This document shows positions 40,533-51,800 of a stretch of 64,000 bases of DNA, in pieces. Within the stretch, counting starts at the first letter, position 1. Every line of letters starts with the position of its first letter. The translations under genes were made by a program, and so were the position numbers. The notes beneath the pieces were generated by a model. The model saw only the letters and a program-made list of their open reading frames with translations, was not told the origin of the DNA and did no database searches. Origin of the DNA: Taibaiella soli (GTDB lineage Bacteria > Bacteroidota > Bacteroidia > Chitinophagales > Chitinophagaceae); the NCBI RefSeq assembly GCF_003236175.1, contig NZ_QKTW01000026.1:1-64000 (forward strand), written 5' to 3'.

Positions 40533-42089
40533 TCATTTGTTCAGATAAATGACCGGTTTACGCAATATTACATTCCCATTACTGTCCCGAATAATGATGA
40601 AATAAGTCCCGCTTGCGTACTCATGAATATCTATACGTTTTTGCAGATCACTTGTAAAAGAAGATTGATAAATTTGTTTGCCATCGGATGAAAATACCTC
40701 CAGCAGATAATTTGCATTTACATCAATACTGCCATGTACCTCTGTTATAAAAATGCCTGTATTGCTAGGATTGGGATAAACAATTGCGGTTGTTGCCGAC
40801 GAAAGGTCTGACGTTTGTTCTTCTGAATTGACAGATCGGCTGGTTGTAGTTGTGGATGACTCTGGGACTACAGAATAAACAGAAAATTCCGTGTTGCTTG
40901 CTGCAGTGTATGAAAACCCGCTTTCCAGGTTGCTCTGAGTCGCCAAACAATAAGTTGTCAGATTCTGAGATGCTGCTGTAGCCTGGTATTCAAAATTCAT
41001 CATTAGGGCGTTGGCTCTTACTAATTTTTCATTAGGATTTTGAGTGGTATATGCGGCATTGGACACACCATCTAATCCTGATAAATTATTTGCGGAGGCA
41101 CTTAACTGAAAGGCATTCCAGTTAGTAGTATTATCCAGATCCTGCGGATCGAGATAAGGATCAGTGACACTGAATGTCGAAGTGCCAGATTGCTGTGCAT
41201 ACGTTCTGATCTGGTTGGCGAAAGCACTTAGTCGAACGTAACCGGCCTGCGTATCATATTCCAAATCGCGATCCTCACCCACTATTTCATTTTCCGGAAT
41301 CCACCCTGATGTCTCTTCCGCCATCTCGCCATAATCAATCAATAAAGCCATAACGGCATCACTGCCTGATGTGGTATTACGAGTAAACAGTGGTCCTCCA
41401 GAACTTCCTGGTCCAGTATTATTGTTATTTTCAGAACTCAGATCAATAATAGTAGAACCACCGCTTTCGTAGTGGAGACTATCCGCTATTCGCATACACA
41501 TACCATGCGGGTGTCCTAAAGTATAATAATATTGACTGGCAGATGGTACATAATTTAAATCATAGCCCAGTGTACTAACTGTTTTTACCGGAAAAAACCG
41601 TGGATCGACCGTTAAAATTGCATAATCGCCCCCGTCGTCCGGGTTTTGATATGCAACTAAATGCCCTACCGCTATAGTACTCACGCCGGAAATAGTTTTT
41701 GAGTAACCATTATCGTCTCTTCCAAAATAGTTGAGGATGACCTCTATAGGAATCACGTCGCCTACATGGGGGTCGGGTTTCAAAGCAGGAATTATATGCC
41801 CGGCAGTTAAAAGACATATATAGCCATCGCTACGATTGGTATGAATCAAAAAAGCGGTTGCCGTTGCTCCATCATCTGATAGACCCATATCTTCAATAGC
41901 AAGCACCCCTTTGGCAGATTTAGTTGCATTGGGAGGCATTCCTTGCCCATTTCTATTTAGATACTTAAAATATTTCACATAAGAACCTTCAGGTAAATTA
42001 CTTAATTCAGCCGGACCATCCTGAGCAATTGCCGGGCTTAAATAGCAAAATATTAAAAAAGAGAAGAGAAACGTAACGTGTTTATTCAT
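40533..42089 (-). CDS. Secreted trypsin-like serine protease with T9SS sorting domain
   Basis: A 518-residue secreted S1-fold protease. I prefer the ATG at 42089, which gives a proper signal peptide (VTFLFSFLIFCYLSPAIAQ); an ATG 19 codons upstream is open but adds a basic extension. The catalytic triad can be read as H98 in LLTAGHII, D155 in GGDYAILTVD and S230 in GPGSSGGPLF, with a histidine-containing LGHPHGMCM between. The spacing resembles lysyl-endopeptidase-like enzymes. The linker region (about 290-430) is Ser/Thr/Asn-rich, and the last about 80 residues (VYPNPSNTGIFITE to RKPVIYLNK) are a T9SS type A domain. It is the first of five minus-strand surface or secreted genes. Confidence 0.85.
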   Translation of the reverse strand: MNKHVTFLFSFLIFCYLSPAIAQDGPAELSNLPEGSYVKYFKYLNRNGQGMPPNATKSAKGVLAIEDMGLSDDGATATAFLIHTNRSDGYICLLTAGHIIPALKPDPHVGDVIPIEVILNYFGRDDNGYSKTISGVSTIAVGHLVAYQNPDDGGDYAILTVDPRFFPVKTVSTLGYDLNYVPSASQYYYTLGHPHGMCMRIADSLHYESGGSTIIDLSSENNNNTGPGSSGGPLFTRNTTSGSDAVMALLIDYGEMAEETSGWIPENEIVGEDRDLEYDTQAGYVRLSAFANQIRTYAQQSGTSTFSVTDPYLDPQDLDNTTNWNAFQLSASANNLSGLDGVSNAAYTTQNPNEKLVRANALMMNFEYQATAASQNLTTYCLATQSNLESGFSYTAASNTEFSVYSVVPESSTTTTSRSVNSEEQTSDLSSATTAIVYPNPSNTGIFITEVHGSIDVNANYLLEVFSSDGKQIYQSSFTSDLQKRIDIHEYASGTYFIIIRDSNGNVILRKPVIYLNK

Positions 42090-42183
42090 AAAAGAACTTA
42101 TTCTATGTAGTAAGGATTTTAATTTTATGACATGCCCTGGCAACATACAGCAGCATGCATTTTCGTTTATTCATTGGTAAAAA

Positions 42184-42218
42184 GCTACTGGCAGCTTATC
42201 GCTAAAACAGCCAGTAGC
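42184..42218 (-). terminator. Terminator of the fibre-like protein gene
   Basis: GCTACTGGC pairs perfectly with GCCAGTAGC across a 17-base loop. On the minus strand it is followed by TTTTTACC. It lies about 25 bases after the stop codon. Confidence 0.75.
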
Positions 42219-42244
42219 AAGATTTTTTCCAAGATGGAACGAAG

Positions 42245-44050
42245 CTATTTCTTACCCGTGAGCTGATGCTGCAATTTGCTGATCTGCTCTTGTTGCACTG
42301 CAAGCTGTTTTTGTTGTTGAATAGAATATAAAGTGAGCTCTTCAATTTTCTGCATTTGTATTTTCAGCATTTCTGAAACATCAATACCATTCTCAACAAC
42401 ATCTTTGGCTGACGGCACATCTGGTAAATGCTTGTTGGCGGCCACGTAATCTGCTACTTCGTCGAGCGATTTTAACGTGTAATCTTCGTTAAACACGAAA
42501 TCACTCCATTGACTCAGATCTTTACAAGTAATGCCGGATGAAACAATACGACCACGAACACCGAGCGTGTAGTTGAGACCGGAGTATGGAATGACCGCAT
42601 CAGATGAAGGAAACGGAAGATCGGAACCGATCAGCACCTGATTTTGAAAAACCTGCATAGTAGCTTTCTCATTTACTTCCATGATAATAGGCATATTCGG
42701 TTGGAGCGTTTCAATATTCAAAAAAGGATATTTTTGATTATTTGCATCGGGTCCCCATGTTTGTATGCCCATACGTCCTGTATAAACAGAAGAAGTATTA
42801 CTGCCAGAGTTAGTAACTCGTAAAGAAGAGGCAAGCCAGGATTGCTGTCCATCGAATGTAATCGGGTTTCCGGCAGCTGTTCTGGTACCTGTCTGCACTA
42901 CCTCAAGTTTGTAAGAAGGACTGTTTGTACCAATACCTACATTTCCATTGCCAAGTAAACTCATTACGTTCAGAGAAGGTTCTGCGGTGGGCGCATCTAC
43001 TCCTTGCTTCCACAAATAGAAATCGATTGAATTTCCTGTGGTGTAGCCCGCCTCATGCCTGGTTTTTATTGCATGCCGATAGGTGTTGGTATTATTCCAA
43101 CCAAACATGATCTGACTTTTGGCGTATGAACTACTACTATTGCCATTTCTGATCAAGGCACTTCCTCCCAGTATATCCAATGCCTGCGTTGGTACATTCA
43201 CGCCAAGACCAACATTCCCGCTTGCCGCAATTGTGAAAGCCGAAATATTACTATTGCTGCGGTTGACTATCTGAAATGAAGAAGGCGCGTCACTTGCACT
43301 GCTTGTCGACACCAACCGGTAGTCTTGGCCACCAGTACCGGTATTGGCCACCGAAATATTGAAATCATTTGCATTACCCGCAAAACGTGCCCCTGATGAA
43401 GGATAATTGGCTCCGCTCAAGACTTCCAGCTTCGAACCCGGACTAACAGTACCAATTCCTACATTACCACCAGCCATCACATTGAGGATATCATCATTGG
43501 TATGAAAACCCAACGTGAGCCTGTTATTATCTGAGCTATTCCCTGCATAAACAAACCGCAGTTTACCCGTATTCTTTATAGTATTACCCTGCCCTATTTG
43601 TAAGGCAATACCATTACCTGCAGTAATACCAGCCTGATAAATTTCCTGACCGACAAAAAAAGATGAAGAGGCGTCTCTGGGATCTAGTTTAAGCGTACCG
43701 TGAGCGGTAATCAGCGGCGCATCGTTGTCTGCAACTTCCCACTGTACTGCGCCAACACCCCTATCACCATTTGCCAGGCTACTTCCGAACAAGAATTTTC
43801 CGTTTGACTGAACAACCATCCTTGTAATGTGATTTGTAGTTAGTCCTATACCGTAGTATTGTGTATCACGACCTCCTGCTGACGTCGGTCTTCGATTGTG
43901 TATTGCCTCGCCATTACCCGACCCGTCAGCCAGTATGAAGCGGAACATTCCACCGTACATTTCATTACCCCATGACTGGGCATTTACCTGAATAATGGAT
44001 GCCAATATCCCACAAACTGTCAGCGCACTATATCGTTTTATTGATTTCAT
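42245..44050 (-). CDS. Exported fibre-like protein with GNVGIGT repeats and coiled-coil tail
   Basis: A 601-residue exported protein. Residues 1-24 are a signal peptide (LTVCGILASIIQVNAQS). The body carries at least three copies of a GNVGIGTxSPxxKLEV-like motif (GNVGIGTVSPGSKLEV, GNVGLGVNVPTQALDI, GNVGIGTNSPSYKLEV), a pattern in bacterial and phage tail-fibre-like proteins. The C-terminal about 95 residues have FNEDYTLKSLDEV then NKHLPDVPSAKDV, and end with a heptad coiled coil (MQKIEELTLYSIQQQKQLA). This tail recurs in the next gene. It resembles a degenerate intramolecular-chaperone or trimerisation end, without the S74 catalytic pair that I could recognise. No T9SS sorting domain is present, so its export route beyond the inner membrane is unclear. 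Confidence 0.7.
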   Translation of the reverse strand: MKSIKRYSALTVCGILASIIQVNAQSWGNEMYGGMFRFILADGSGNGEAIHNRRPTSAGGRDTQYYGIGLTTNHITRMVVQSNGKFLFGSSLANGDRGVGAVQWEVADNDAPLITAHGTLKLDPRDASSSFFVGQEIYQAGITAGNGIALQIGQGNTIKNTGKLRFVYAGNSSDNNRLTLGFHTNDDILNVMAGGNVGIGTVSPGSKLEVLSGANYPSSGARFAGNANDFNISVANTGTGGQDYRLVSTSSASDAPSSFQIVNRSNSNISAFTIAASGNVGLGVNVPTQALDILGGSALIRNGNSSSSYAKSQIMFGWNNTNTYRHAIKTRHEAGYTTGNSIDFYLWKQGVDAPTAEPSLNVMSLLGNGNVGIGTNSPSYKLEVVQTGTRTAAGNPITFDGQQSWLASSLRVTNSGSNTSSVYTGRMGIQTWGPDANNQKYPFLNIETLQPNMPIIMEVNEKATMQVFQNQVLIGSDLPFPSSDAVIPYSGLNYTLGVRGRIVSSGITCKDLSQWSDFVFNEDYTLKSLDEVADYVAANKHLPDVPSAKDVVENGIDVSEMLKIQMQKIEELTLYSIQQQKQLAVQQEQISKLQHQLTGKK

Positions 44051-44069
44051 AATTTTTCCCTTTATTGCT

Positions 44070-45128
44070 CTAGTGATTATTTAATTTACTTTCAAGTTGC
44101 TCTACTCTTTCCATCAGCTCATTTTTCTCTGCATGTTGCTCTATCAAATGGAGCGTCAGTTCTTCAATTTTTCTCAGCAGTAAAAAATTAAACTGCATTA
44201 CATTGATATAACCTTGCTGACCGTAGTCTTTTTCTGATTTAAATTCAGGCAGATGTTTGTGCGATTTGATATACTCGTTTAGTTTATCGAGAGACATCAA
44301 GGAATAATCTTGATCAAAGACATAATCCGGAACTGTATTGCCATAATGATTGGTATCACTGCAGTACTCTCCGTATTTATTTCCGGATGCTCTGTCATAT
44401 ACAAATCCCATGCTATCTATTAAAACAACTCCGTGCGGGGTAATAGTAAGCCCCAAGGTATCAGCAGGTCCACTGCCGCCCACAAGTTTGAATCCATTCA
44501 AATTCTGATTACCATTCCAGGATATGGTAGGTGCGGCGGCCGGTCCATACACTGTCACTTCTGCGACATTGCCCCATCCTCCACTCGGAGACAAATAGCG
44601 TATGTATCTAGCCTGTGTTGGTCCTACGGGTTGAATGTCTTTTGCATAATAATCTAAAAAGGAGTCCACCATGTTTACCCCACTGCCTGGCAAAGTGAAT
44701 AAAGTAGTGTAGTTCGTAAAGTTTGCATCATTACTTATCTGAAACATTCCTCCTCTCATTCTGTCGTAAACGCCATTTCTTGGACGAAACCTGATCGCAT
44801 AAATTGATTTTACAGATCCAAGATCCAGTCCCGCCCAAACGCCATCAGCTGTCGGACCATCAAAAAAGGTATTGACGTCGCCGTCAAATACCTTGGATAC
44901 GTCGTTGCCTAAATTCGCATAACTGCCCGCTGTACCAATTATGGTTCCGGAAAGAACCGGTAACCCGCTTATACTGGAAGCTGCTTTGTTGTACCCCCAC
45001 AACTGACTTCTGGCAGGCGTGGTACCACACATAGCTGCGACAAAAAGCAGACTCAAACTGCCAGCAAATCTTTTTTTCCGATGTAACAACGTGGTGTCTT
45101 TTTTGTTTTTCTTCATTTCTGTAACCAT
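44070..45128 (-). CDS. Exported protein with discoidin-like domain and the same C-terminal coiled-coil tail
   Basis: A 352-residue protein, translated from ATG 45128 (or from 45116, four codons later). A basic n-region precedes the hydrophobic LSLLFVAAMCG signal. The N-terminal 150 residues resemble an F5/8 type C (discoidin) galactose-binding-like domain: VSKVFDGDVNTFFDG, WAGLDLGSVKSIYAIRFRPR and ARYIRYLSPSGGW. The C-terminal 90 residues repeat the tail of the preceding gene (FDQDYSLMSLDKLNEYI, KHLPEF, KIEELTLHLIEQ). Two unrelated N-terminal domains on one shared tail suggest the tail is a display, trimerisation or export module. The two genes are separated by only 19 bases, so they form one operon. 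Confidence 0.68.
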   Translation of the reverse strand: MVTEMKKNKKDTTLLHRKKRFAGSLSLLFVAAMCGTTPARSQLWGYNKAASSISGLPVLSGTIIGTAGSYANLGNDVSKVFDGDVNTFFDGPTADGVWAGLDLGSVKSIYAIRFRPRNGVYDRMRGGMFQISNDANFTNYTTLFTLPGSGVNMVDSFLDYYAKDIQPVGPTQARYIRYLSPSGGWGNVAEVTVYGPAAAPTISWNGNQNLNGFKLVGGSGPADTLGLTITPHGVVLIDSMGFVYDRASGNKYGEYCSDTNHYGNTVPDYVFDQDYSLMSLDKLNEYIKSHKHLPEFKSEKDYGQQGYINVMQFNFLLLRKIEELTLHLIEQHAEKNELMERVEQLESKLNNH

Positions 45129-45794
45129 TTTGAGATTTTTATACGCATTGGTACACGAAAATTGGAGGCATGGCACTGAATGTATCAATACCTGCATCAA
45201 AGAAATTTTCGGTGCTTTTTTGAATTAAATAATAAAATGGCCGACGATATAACAGGAGCGTTACATCAAAAAGATATTACACATAAACATTTCAAAAAGT
45301 GAGCAGACATGTATGACGGGGGAACATGCCAATATACTAAGACAATAAAAAACAGGGCGGTTACTTTCGTCGTTGGCGGTATAAAAGGTAATAGTGCAAA
45401 GCTAAACGAATGTTTTTGAACTTAACAAAACCGCAACACTCCATCGAGTGGGATATTAATCGTCTATTCTTTGAAAAGCCTAGAAAGAGCGCAAAAGGCC
45501 AGAAAAAAACCTTTTTTGATAAAAAATAATTTAAAGAAACTACGAATCACAACTGGACAAAAATCGAATCAGTATTAAATAGAAAACGAGAATTGACAGT
45601 AGAAATTTGACAATAGGCAATTGATTCATTTTTTAAGTGTGCTGTATTCCCAGATGAAGGCAGGTTGAAATAAAAGGGAAATGGGTAGTGGAATTGGCAT
45701 GCCGCTCATCCGATCCAGGTTATTGCACTTCTTAAACATTTTCCTGAATACATCCGAACCAAACCAGATTAGATAATTAAACTATGCCCAATAG
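45129..45794. other. Intergenic region with a distal promoter candidate
   Basis: A 666-base stretch without a recognisable gene. It is AT-rich, with an imperfect A/T hairpin near 45500 and a promoter-like pair of boxes at 45397-45429 on the minus strand. The remaining sequence shows no repeat family or conserved motif that I can see. Confidence 0.4.
45397..45429 (-). promoter_or_regulatory. Candidate promoter for the discoidin/fibre operon
   Basis: On the minus strand TTTG (complement of 45426-45429), 21 bases, then TAGCTTTG (complement of 45397-45404). Both boxes fit the consensus, but the distance to the ATG is about 270 bases, so a long leader would be needed. Confidence 0.4.
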
Positions 45795-45828
45795 AAAAAC
45801 GGCTCTCAAAAATTTGAGAGCCGTTTTT
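45795..45828 (-). terminator. Terminator of the 2773-residue surface protein gene
   Basis: AAAAACGGCTCTCAAA pairs perfectly with TTTGAGAGCCGTTTTT around two bases, with T-runs on both strands. It starts 17 bases after the stop codon. Confidence 0.88.
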
Positions 45829-45844
45829 TTCTGTTGTTTGTTTT

Positions 45845-48800
45845 TTAGTTCTTCTGGAGTTTGTCTTTGAGTAAGATTTGTCCTGAAGAAGCATCGGTAA
45901 CAATGATCATGTACAAACCACTTGCGATATCACCCAGCTGGATATCTTTCGCATGTGCCTGTTGCGTTACTGTCTGACCTGTGAGGTCGGTAATCACAAC
46001 GTTTACGTCAACCGGAGCATCGATCACAACGCGATCGTGTGCCGGATTTGGATAAACCTTGATTTTATCGCGACCAGGGACTACTGCTACGCCAAGATTA
46101 TTGATGAAGAATACATCAGAATAATTGGTACAGCCGTCAACAGTTGTAACACGTACCGTGTAAGCACCATTCTGCGTTACGTTGCAGCTTTGGTTCGTTG
46201 CACCCGGAATTATATTGCTGTTGAAGTACCATTGGTAACTAGCAAATGCACCTGTAGACACCGTGTTGTTCGCAAATGTAACCGTTGGATTAGGTAATGG
46301 ATTTACAACGACCAGTACCGGTGGATTCGACACATCACTACAACCAAATGAATTGGTCACATGAACAGCGTAGCTACCGTTTGAATCAGCCACAAAATAA
46401 TTATCTGTAGCACCAGAAACCGGAGCACCATTCAGTTGCCATTGGTAAGTAACACCTGTTGCAGAAATACCATTCAGTACCACAGCACCACCTTCACAGA
46501 ACGTAATCGGTGTCGTGTAGGAAATGTTACTGTTTGGTTTCGGATTAATGGTAACTGTTGTTGGCGTAGATGTATTAGTACATCCAGTTGTACCATCGGT
46601 TGTTGTTACCGTATACAAGCCTGAAGTGGCAGCACCGAATCCGTTGGTTGTAACACCAGTAGCAGTAGCATTTCGTTTCCAAGCATAAGACAAGTTGTTA
46701 CCTGTGTTTGCGGCCATCCAGATTGTATCACCATCACAACCAGAAGCTGAAGGACTCAGCAGCGTGATTGTTGCAGGTGGTGCCGGATTTGCCACCACGT
46801 TAAATGCAGTTGACGTAATGTTACAAGTGGTTGTCGGATTGGTTACCGTAACCGTATAGCTACCAGAGCCAGTCACATTGTAACAAGTTGTCGTTGCACC
46901 CGTGATATTGTTGGTATTCAGTTTCCATTGATAAGCAGAGCCACCTGTCGCAGTTGCACAGAGATTTGTGCTGCCGCCCTGACAGATTGTAAGACCGTTG
47001 GAAGCCGTTACGTTTACGGTTGGCAATGGATTTACTGTTACCACGCTTGCAGCTGATGTGTTAGCACAACCAGTGGCTGGATTAGTTGCCACTACTGTGT
47101 AGCTGCCGCTTGCGTTTGCAGTGTAAGCATTTGCAGTTGCAGCCGGAACGATTGCATTACCGTTTTGTTTCCATACATAGTTCAAACCTGTTGCCGGATT
47201 AGCACTGAGTGCCACGCTTCCGCCTGCACAGAACGTGAGCGCACCGCCTGCTGTAATAGCAATAGTTGGCAGTGGGTTTACCGTAACCGCTGTTACAGCC
47301 GAGGTGTTTTTACAACCTGTTGCTGTGCTTGTTACAGTAACTGTGTAATTACCGCTGGCATTTGCCGTGTAAGCAGCAGCTGTTGCAGCCGGAGTAATTG
47401 CAGTACCGTTGTTCTTCCATACATATGTCAAACCTGTTGTCGGGCTTCCATTGAGTACCACAGAACCACCCTGACAGAATGTTGTTGTCGTTGCAGGCGT
47501 TACTGTAATGGCTGGCAATGCATTCATGTTAAGCACAGTGGCAGCAGAGAAGCCAGGACATGTCGGGCTGGTAAATACAGTCAATGTGTAAGAACCCGGA
47601 GCATATGCTTTGTACGTTGAGTTTGTAGCATTGCTGATCGGATTACCACCGAGGTACCATTGGTAAGTAATACCACCTACCTGAGGACCTGTAAGCAATA
47701 CACTGTCTCCAGAACAGAAAGAAAGTATGCCAGCCGGCGTAATTGTAGAAATCGGCGCACCATTCATTACTGTAATCGCATTTGTTGTGTCAGAACAGCT
47801 GTTAGCTGTATTCGTTACAACGGCAGAATAGTTACCACTCAGCGTTGCAGTATAAGACATATTCGTCTGACCGCCGATAACCGTCGTGCCATTCAGCCAT
47901 TTGAAAGTAAGTGTTGACAAAGTATCACCGCTGAGTACTACGCTTCCACCTGCGCAGAAAGTAGTTGTACCAGAAGGAGTGATGATCAGTGGCAATTGTT
48001 TCACAGTCAGTTTTGCGATGTTAGAAGTTACATTACCACATGGGGCAACACCCATTACGACCACAGTATAGTTACCGCTGTCATTAGGAACAATTGCCGG
48101 GATAGTGTAAGCTGTATCAGTTGCACCATTGATGTTGATACCGTTTTTCTGCCATTGATAAGTAATACCTGTACCTGTAGCAGAAGATGTAAATGTTACA
48201 GCGCTACCGTTACAGATGCTTTGTGCTACTGGTTGCAGGTTAATCGTTGCAGGATTGTTGAACGTAAGTGCTACAGGTGTTGTTGTAGCACCAGTCACAC
48301 TTGGACAAGAGCTTCCTACAATTACGGAATAGTTAGCAGCATCGGTTGCAACAGTATTAGCAATGGTATAAGTAGCATTTGTAGCCCCCGCGATATTCAC
48401 GCCAGCTTTCTGCCATTGGAAAGTAGCACCAGAAGTAGATGTAAGCCCTACGGTAAATGTAGCCGGGCTGCCGAGACAAACCAATTGTGCGACCGGAGGT
48501 GTGGTGATATTAATCGGAGCACAAGCTTCACCGGCTATAAAGTCTGTAGGACCTGTAATGCTCATACCTGTACCGGAAATAGAGGTAGCCAGTGGACTAG
48601 AAACCGTCGGGTAAGTCCAGGTAGTGCCATCAAATTTACCCACTTTAAAATTAGCCGGTGTAGCACCAGCATCCACATCAGCAGCGTTCCAGTTGAGCGT
48701 TGCAGTGATCAGATTAGCACCGAATGTGAGACCGCCAACCGGAGTAACCGAGAAATAACGGTTTACATCGCGTGATGGGTTGATCGTACCAAGGTTAATT

Positions 48801-51800
48801 GCCGGATGATCCGGAACTTTTGCAATGGCACTGATTGCACCTGCAGTCGTGATAGCACCCGTACCACCAGAAATACCCAGCGGGCTGTAGAAAAGTGAAT
48901 CACCAATAGGATAAGTATGGGATAACGAACCAGCAGTTGCTGCTTTTTGATAAGCACCTACTACCCATCCGACAGTCTGGCTGGTACCTGTGGTAGATGC
49001 ACCTGCGAGTTCGCTGAGCGTGCTGCCGTTCAGATACAATCGTGTCGGACCGGTCATTCCGTAGTAACCAACAGATGATGCATCAAATTTGAAAGTACCC
49101 GTAAAATTAACCGGAGTACCCATATTGAACGTAACACCGTTCGGGTTGTTGACAATTACGTTTTTAAATTGACCCGTACCAAGATAGTTAGTAATAATAC
49201 CCGTACCGTTTACAGTTACCACGGTAGCGCGTTTAGAAGGCCTTACAGCAGCGGCATAGTCAGAAAAATTAATAGAATCTGCTGTTAATTTACCTCCGGC
49301 GTTTACCGTAAGGTTTCCATTGACATACATATGGCAGCCGACGGTTTTGTTAATACGAACATCAGCGCCATTGTTAAGTGTCATGTTACCATTCACAACC
49401 AGGCCGGGAGCATTAGCCGCAAAAGTTACAAAACGATTGGCTGCTGCTGCACCATTAAAGATGATATTACCAAAGGCAAATTTCGAACCGGAAGAACATT
49501 TCAGGAACATACCCTGGGCGTTGTTCGTACTCGTATCTGTAGACGCGCCATCGCCAATCACGAATGTATGCAGAATCGTATCGCTGAAACCACCGGCATT
49601 GTAGTTAAATGCATAGCTGTTCGCAACAGAACTTACGTGCGGATCGACTATTGTAAAGGTACCGCCAAGGAAATTCATGTTAGCAGTATTGAACTGTACG
49701 ATAGAAGTACCGCCAGCCACACTGTTCGTTGGATTACCGCCGGCATTACCATCTACACGGATATCACCGCCGTTCTGATTAATAGTGCCACCGTTTACAA
49801 AGTTACCATTCACGTTAAGGTTACCACCGTTTACAGTCAATGTACCGATGTTGTTGAACAACTTGTTACCGCCGCCTGTCGGGCCAACTTGCGCATTACC
49901 TGAAAGAACATTGAAGTTACCACCCGCATTGTTGGTAACACCAGATACGCCAGAGTTGCCATTCACTACGAGCGTACCACCATTTACGTTGACATTACCA
50001 TTGTTAGCAACAGCGCTATCGATTGTTACAGTGTTACTGTTAATCTGCAAAGTACCTGTACCCCAGATAGTGAGTGATTTCGCAACGTTAGCTGTAGGAT
50101 CTGCAGTTACAGTTACACTTGGGTTGATGTACGCATCATTTCCGATACCAGGAGCAACACCCATATCCCAGGTAGAACCAGTACTCCAGTTACCTGAGTT
50201 GATTGCGGTGTAAGTACCCACCATGTTGGTATCTGCAGCACCGATGTAATACGGATTTGCAAGACCGATATCTGTCAAAGCAAGACCGTTGCGTATAGCA
50301 GCAGGGTTAATGCTTGCTACGTGCGTACCGGCAACAGTGCTCGCCTGCATTACGCGAAGATTCGTAGTCGTTGCCGGAGTTGCAGTAAACATACCGCTAC
50401 CATTGATTTTCATACCAATTGTATTGGTACCGAAATTCACGTTAGCATCTGGTACAACAACCCATGAAGAGTTGGTGCGTTTGTTGATCGTGTAGGTGCC
50501 GTCCGCAACGGAAAGACCTGTTGTCAGACCGTTAGCATTGTTGTAACCAACTGCGATCGAACCACCGGCAGTCAACGCTGCGGTAGCAAAGTATAAAGAT
50601 ACGTTACGGTTCACACCACCACCGGTTGCAATCGGATAATAACCGATACCAGTACCGGCGATCGTTGGCGCGCCTGTTGTGCCATACCAACGAACTACCC
50701 GACCGTTTGGCAGCAAGCGGATGAAGCCAGCACTCCAGCTCAATGTACCATTGCTTGTTGCCGAAGTACCGATAGTCATTGTGCCAGGGCCGATATTGAA
50801 ATCGCCACCAGCCATCGTCAATGTTGTCGGAATTATTGTATTGAATGGTACTACTACCATGTTACCAGTACCACAGTTCAGTGTTACACTGGCAGGATAA
50901 GCTGTAGCAGGCCATACAGTTGCTGTAGCGGCAATATTACCCGGCTGATCATACGTCAACAAAGTGTTGCTGGCGGCATAGGCAATTGCCAGCGTAGTAT
51001 TGATAGGATTAGGGGCTGTTGTCGAAATACGGATACCACCGTAGGCATTTACATTAAATGAACCGGCAAAACTACCGTTGCCTGTCAGACTGATACCAAC
51101 CGGATTGGAAATACGGTAAGTAAGACCGCCCGCTGGTGAAGCATTAAAGCTTGCGCTTTGTGCAGCCGTACCGTTGAAATTGATGGTTGTTGGAGCAGTA
51201 GTACTACCAGTAGCCGCAGTAGCGCCGAAAGTACCCGCAGTCTGATTGATGTTGCCACCAATATTTACAGCCTGAGCAGAAGTAGCAGTACCACCGTCTA
51301 AATCAATAACACCACCTGTCTGTGTAAAATTTCCTGTATGATTCCATGTATAAGCACCAGTAGTAGCCAATTGGAAGGTACCACCAGAAATCGTCATGCT
51401 GTTTGTATTCAGCGTAACGTTGCCGGATGTGTTCCAGCTCACTTTACCGCCTGTCTGGTTAATGTTATTGATGTTACATGTGTATGTGGTTGTAGCACCC
51501 ATCTGCACCATACCTGTACCTGTCGAAATAATATTCAGGTTGTTCGTCACATTCAGAGCCTGGCCACTCCAGGAATCCGTAACTGTGAGACCAGCAAGGT
51601 TAATGGTAAAGTTGTAGAACGTTTGTGCGAGACCAGTTGCACCAGGGTTACCAGTATAAGTAGTATAACCGGCAATCACACAATTAGAACCTGTATTCCA
51701 GGTAGCCAAAGGAATCATGCCTGGTTGCGTCGTATACTTGTTGATGAACGTACCAAAAACCTGCAGGTTGGCTGCTGTTGCGCCAGTAATAGACGCTGCT

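Noticed and set aside
47996-48775. 259-codon open frame on the plus strand, Cys- and Arg-rich
   Set aside because: It lies inside the 2773-residue minus-strand gene. Its Cys/Arg/Thr richness is the shadow of Thr/Gly/Asn/Ala codons on the other strand.
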